Positions 61,292 through 64,000 of a DNA stretch of 64,000 nucleotides are shown here, piece by piece (within the stretch, counting starts at the first letter, position 1; every line of letters starts with the position of its first letter). The position numbers were made by a program, and so were the translations under genes. The notes under the pieces were generated by a model. The model searched no databases. It had not been told where the DNA came from and saw nothing but the letters and a program-made list of their open reading frames with translations. This DNA comes from an uncultured Prevotellaceae bacterium (lineage in GTDB: Bacteria > Bacteroidota > Bacteroidia > Bacteroidales > Bacteroidaceae): the NCBI GenBank assembly GCA_902790625.1, contig CADASP010000003.1, forward strand, positions 153,261-217,260. The letters are read 5' to 3'.

Positions 61292-62050
61292 TTAGTCTTT
61301 CCTTACTATCACGCTGCCGCTGGCTTGATGTGTGGCCAGTATCAGCACCTCGGCTATCTGCACGTGGGCGGGGGCGTTGGCGGCAAAGACGGCCACGTCG
61401 GCAATGTCGTCGCCCACCAAGGGCTTGATGCCCTTATAAACGTTGGCCGCCCGCTCGTTGTCGCCATGGAAGCGGGTGTTGCTGAAGTTCGTCTCCACCA
61501 GTCCCGGCTTCAGGTTGGTGACGCGCACGGCGCTGTTGGCCACGTCGATGCGCAGCCCGTCGGTCAGCGCCTTCACGGCAGCCTTCGTGGCACAATACAC
61601 GTTGCCACCGGCGTAGGCGGCGTCGCCAGCCACCGACCCGACGTTGATGACGTGCCCGCTGTTGCGAGCCACCATGCCGGGCACCACTATCCGCGTCATC
61701 GTCAGCAGTCCTTTGATGTTGGTGTCGATCATCGTCTCCCAGTCGTCGAGGTCGCCTTCATATTCAGGTTCCAAGCCCAGCGCCAGCCCCGCATTGTTCA
61801 CCAGCACATCTATCTGCCGCCATTCGGCCGGCAGCCCGTCGATGCACTGCTGGGCCTTCTCGCGGTCGCGCACGTCGAAAGCCAGCGTGACGACGTCGGT
61901 GCCCGTTGCCGCCAGCTCCTGTTGGATTTCGGCCAGCCTCTGCTCGTTTCTTCCTGTGAGAATCAGCTTGTCGCCGTTCTCGGCAAACTTCCTTGCGCAA
62001 GCGTATCCGATGCCGCTTGTGGCGCCTGTAATCAATACTATTTTGCTCAT
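61292..62050 (-). CDS. Short-chain dehydrogenase/reductase (YdfG-like)
   Basis: 252 residues: nucleotide motif TGATSGIGYACA, NNAGLALG, catalytic Ser/Tyr/Lys in INVGSVAG and YCATKAAV. It is close in type to YdfG, an NADP-dependent serine/3-hydroxy-acid dehydrogenase. The -7 box TAAATTTG is at 62108-62101 on the minus strand. Confidence 0.92.
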   Translation of the reverse strand: MSKIVLITGATSGIGYACARKFAENGDKLILTGRNEQRLAEIQQELAATGTDVVTLAFDVRDREKAQQCIDGLPAEWRQIDVLVNNAGLALGLEPEYEGDLDDWETMIDTNIKGLLTMTRIVVPGMVARNSGHVINVGSVAGDAAYAGGNVYCATKAAVKALTDGLRIDVANSAVRVTNLKPGLVETNFSNTRFHGDNERAANVYKGIKPLVGDDIADVAVFAANAPAHVQIAEVLILATHQASGSVIVRKD

Positions 62051-62239
62051 CTATCGTTATGGGTGATTAGGGTTCATCAGCCTTTTTCTGGTTGAGAAGG
62101 CAAATTTAATGATTTTTGCCCAACTGTGCAAAAAAAACGCTCTCTTTTTGTTCTTTTTCGAAAAAGTGAGGCACAAAAGCACTCGTTTGCGACGTTTCGC
62201 CAAGCTAAAACAGTCCGCCATGAATAATCCTTCATCCCG

Positions 62240-62560
62240 TCCGTCGTCATTTGCCGTTCTCATTATCATTCGTCTAATTCGTTTCATTCGTCTCATTCGT
62301 TGTCAGAAATATATTAGCGTAATCCGTCGTCATTCGTGCAATTCGTTTCATTCGTCTCATTCGTTGTCAGAAATATATTAGCGTAATCCGTCGTCATTCG
62401 TGCAATTCGTTTCATTCGTCTAATTCGTTGTCAGAAATATATTCGCGTAAACCGTCGTCATTCGTGCAATTCGTTTCATTCGTCTTCATTCGTTGTCAAA
62501 GATATATCCGTGCAATCGTCGTCATTCATCGTTGGAGAGTCATTCGTTTCATTCGTTGTT
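62240..62560. repeat. 64-bp minisatellite built of CATTCGT units
   Basis: About 3.5 copies with an exact 64-nt period (GTCAG at 62302, 62366, 62430, then 62495). Each unit contains GTCAGAAATATATTAGCGTA and several ATTCGT hexamers. No gene is seen between 62051 and 62933; short frames within are repeat translations. Confidence 0.9.
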
Positions 62561-62691
62561 TTGGTTGTTCTTGTTGCCCCTTGCTTTTCGAGTGCCGCTA
62601 CAGCGTGTCTCGGGCGCTGCAAATTGGGAGCGGACGTGGCGGAGCGGGGAAAAACACCGTGCCGTTTGGGTTGGGAGCGGCCGCCCCCATG

Positions 62692-62713
62692 ATTGGCAGC
62701 GGCCGCTGCCAAT
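62692..62713. repeat. 22-bp palindrome ATTGGCAGCGGCCGCTGCCAAT (third locus)
   Basis: A perfect palindrome identical to those at 31749 and 47872, flanked by related degenerate units (TTGGGAGCGGCCGCCCCCAT before, ATCATGGCAGCGGGCGGGAC after). Confidence 0.85.
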
Positions 62714-62814
62714 CATGGCAGCGGGCGGGACACTCCCTCGTTATTGACGCGAAATATTTTGAGTCCCTTGATAAGGGGCGGCATTAAAGCGGGGATAAAA
62801 AAAACAAATTCTTT

Positions 62815-62930
62815 TTGTTTCTCCCTCGCTTATTCGTACCTTTGGCTGTCGCCGAAGGTACTCTCGCTCGGAAAAGCAAAGAAAAGCTCGCTTTTCTTTT
62901 GCTTTTCCCTCGCTTATTCGTACCTTTGCA
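62815..62930 (+). promoter_or_regulatory. Duplicated promoter of the TPR lipoprotein gene
   Basis: CTCCCTCGCTTATTCGTACCTTTG occurs near 62820-62843 and again as TTCCCTCGCTTATTCGTACCTTTG at 62905-62928. The second -7 box ends 5 nt before ATG 62934. Between the copies is GCAAAGAAAAGCTCGCTTTTCTTTTGC, an inverted repeat. Confidence 0.6.
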
Positions 62931-62933
62931 CCT

Positions 62934-64000
62934 ATGAAGCGACACCTTATTTATATATATGCCCTCGCGGCCCTGCTGCTGGCTGGCTGCAACGCCAGCC
63001 GCCACCGCGACATGCTCGCCCAGCTCGAGGAGCTGGAGCGCCAGAACGTGGCCGACAGCCTGATGACCAACGACTCGCTGGCACAGGCCCTCACCGAATA
63101 CTTCGACCGCCACGGCACACCCAACGAGCAGTTGCGCGCACACTACATCCTCGGGCGCACCTATACGGATTTAGGCGATGCGCTGCGCGCCCTCAGTAGC
63201 TATCAGAATGCCGTCATGCGTGCCGACACCGCCGCCTCAGACTGCGACTATGCCAAGCTCAGCCGCGTTTACGGGTGGATCTCCGACATCATGTACAAAC
63301 AGAACCTGATGAAAGATTATATCGAGAATATGGACCGTGCCGTGCAATACGCATGGAAGGCGGGCGACACTATACAGGCACTTACGGAAAAGGCGCACAA
63401 GGTGCTTGCTTATATCCACATGAAAAAGCACGATTCGTTATTGATCAACTTCGACGAGGTTTTCAACGAAATATCTCGTTATGTTGGCATCAGTATGGCA
63501 TCTAAATATAGTCTTATTCCTATTAAAACCCTAATAGACCGTAATGAGCTGAAGAAGGCCGAATCGCTCTTGCATTTGTATGAGAAGAACTCTGGCTACT
63601 TTGATTCAGTTGGAAATGTGCTTAAGGGCAAGGAGCAGTACTATTATTATAAGGGCTATTACTACTTGTATAGCCAACAACAGGACTCTGCAGAGTTTTA
63701 TTTCCGTAAAGAGCTTAAGCATTGCAATGGATTCCTAGAACAAAATGCAGGTGCCTACGGGCTGGCCAATCTGTTCCGGCAGCAACAGCGTTATGACTCT
63801 GCCACGAAGTATGCTTTGTATAGCTATAGCATGAAGGATTCAGTCTATGCTCATAAAGCAACGGAAGAGGTGGAACGAGCAACAGCAATGTTTAACTATA
63901 GCCGCTACCAGCAGAAGGCCTTGCAAGAGCAGGAAAATGCAGCCCGTGAGAGGGCAGGACGTACACGCTTGGGGTATTTGCTGTTGTTCATTGTGGCTGT
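62934..64000 (+). CDS. TPR-containing lipoprotein (3' end missing)
   Basis: At least 355 residues from ATG 62934, open to the window end. It has a lipoprotein signal (MKRHLIYIYALAALLLAGC), TPR-like helices (HYILGRTYTDLGDALRALSSYQNAV; YYYKGYYYLYSQQQDSAEFYFRK) and a membrane span beginning at the edge (LGYLLLFIVAV). This layout is seen in Bacteroidetes sensor-like proteins that end in a cytosolic DNA-binding or kinase part, which cannot be checked here. The first 350 nt are GC-rich while the remainder, from about 63,290, is AT-rich. Confidence 0.85.
   Translation, partial: MKRHLIYIYALAALLLAGCNASRHRDMLAQLEELERQNVADSLMTNDSLAQALTEYFDRHGTPNEQLRAHYILGRTYTDLGDALRALSSYQNAVMRADTAASDCDYAKLSRVYGWISDIMYKQNLMKDYIENMDRAVQYAWKAGDTIQALTEKAHKVLAYIHMKKHDSLLINFDEVFNEISRYVGISMASKYSLIPIKTLIDRNELKKAESLLHLYEKNSGYFDSVGNVLKGKEQYYYYKGYYYLYSQQQDSAEFYFRKELKHCNGFLEQNAGAYGLANLFRQQQRYDSATKYALYSYSMKDSVYAHKATEEVERATAMFNYSRYQQKALQEQENAARERAGRTRLGYLLLFIVA

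Noticed and set aside
62240..62560. CRISPR array
   Set aside because: The 64-bp units are contiguous with no unique spacers and no cas genes are nearby.
1..64000. tRNA, rRNA or complete insertion sequence genes
   Set aside because: None was recognised on either strand when reading through the gaps; short tRNA-like stretches cannot be fully excluded without a scan.

Overview
The window looks like a chromosomal segment of a Bacteroidales bacterium, most likely a relatively GC-rich member of the Prevotellaceae (genus not determinable here). The grounds are -7 boxes of the Bacteroidetes form TAnnTTTG in front of many genes, few Shine-Dalgarno-like sites, a bifunctional HisB, a subtilase with a T9SS-like tail, and family members such as DUF4421, DUF5715 and DUF6057. 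Ordinary genes are GC-rich; a long central block is visibly AT-rich and looks like an accessory island.

Layout. 1-7.2 kb: DUF4421 outer-membrane protein (cut by the window edge), Gfo/Idh/MocA oxidoreductase, a membrane protein, hisB, rlmH, coaW and a DUF5715 protein. 7.35-24.75 kb: an AT-rich, single-strand, tightly packed operon (gaps mostly under 25 nt) containing SrfB-like (Hsp70/actin-fold) and SrfC-like (P-loop) proteins, a second P-loop GTPase, a DUF2135/InlB-repeat membrane protein, an L,D-transpeptidase, three membrane proteins of the form zinc ribbon - linker - TM - C-terminal domain, another TM protein and a secreted protein. This is the most unusual system in the window. 25.2-27.8 kb: fucose-isomerase-like protein, an Asp-rich lipoprotein and an Asp-rich beta-barrel protein whose promoter is nearly identical to one upstream of the Srf operon. 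28.0-31.2 kb and 35.2-38.9 kb: two paralogous trios of GMP synthase, small regulator-like protein and membrane Ser/Thr kinase; the second kinase is broken. Between them sit a two-gene AT-rich unit (zinc-ribbon protein plus zinc-ribbon DUF805 protein) whose leader shares a motif with the Srf operon, and a small lipoprotein. 39-44 kb: nucleotidyltransferase, thiL, lpxK, sppA. 44-56 kb: alpha/beta hydrolase, NUDIX, pepD, a PD40 lipoprotein with DUF6057 protein, metG, endonuclease, Nif3-like and zinc-ribbon coiled-coil proteins. 56.6-64 kb: HsdR-N-like protein, S8 peptidase, GH67 alpha-glucuronidase, SDR and a TPR lipoprotein running off the end.

A second theme is repeat invasion. Several families of short GC-rich hairpins and simple tandem repeats (AGTTAGGAGT-type, GCCTCACCCCC hairpins, GGCAGCGGCCGCTGCC palindromes, ACAATAACC arrays, a 64-bp minisatellite) fill the intergenic gaps, and the same kinds of sequence also lie in frame inside at least six protein-coding genes, three times in one guaA. 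No tRNA, rRNA, CRISPR array or complete insertion sequence was recognised.
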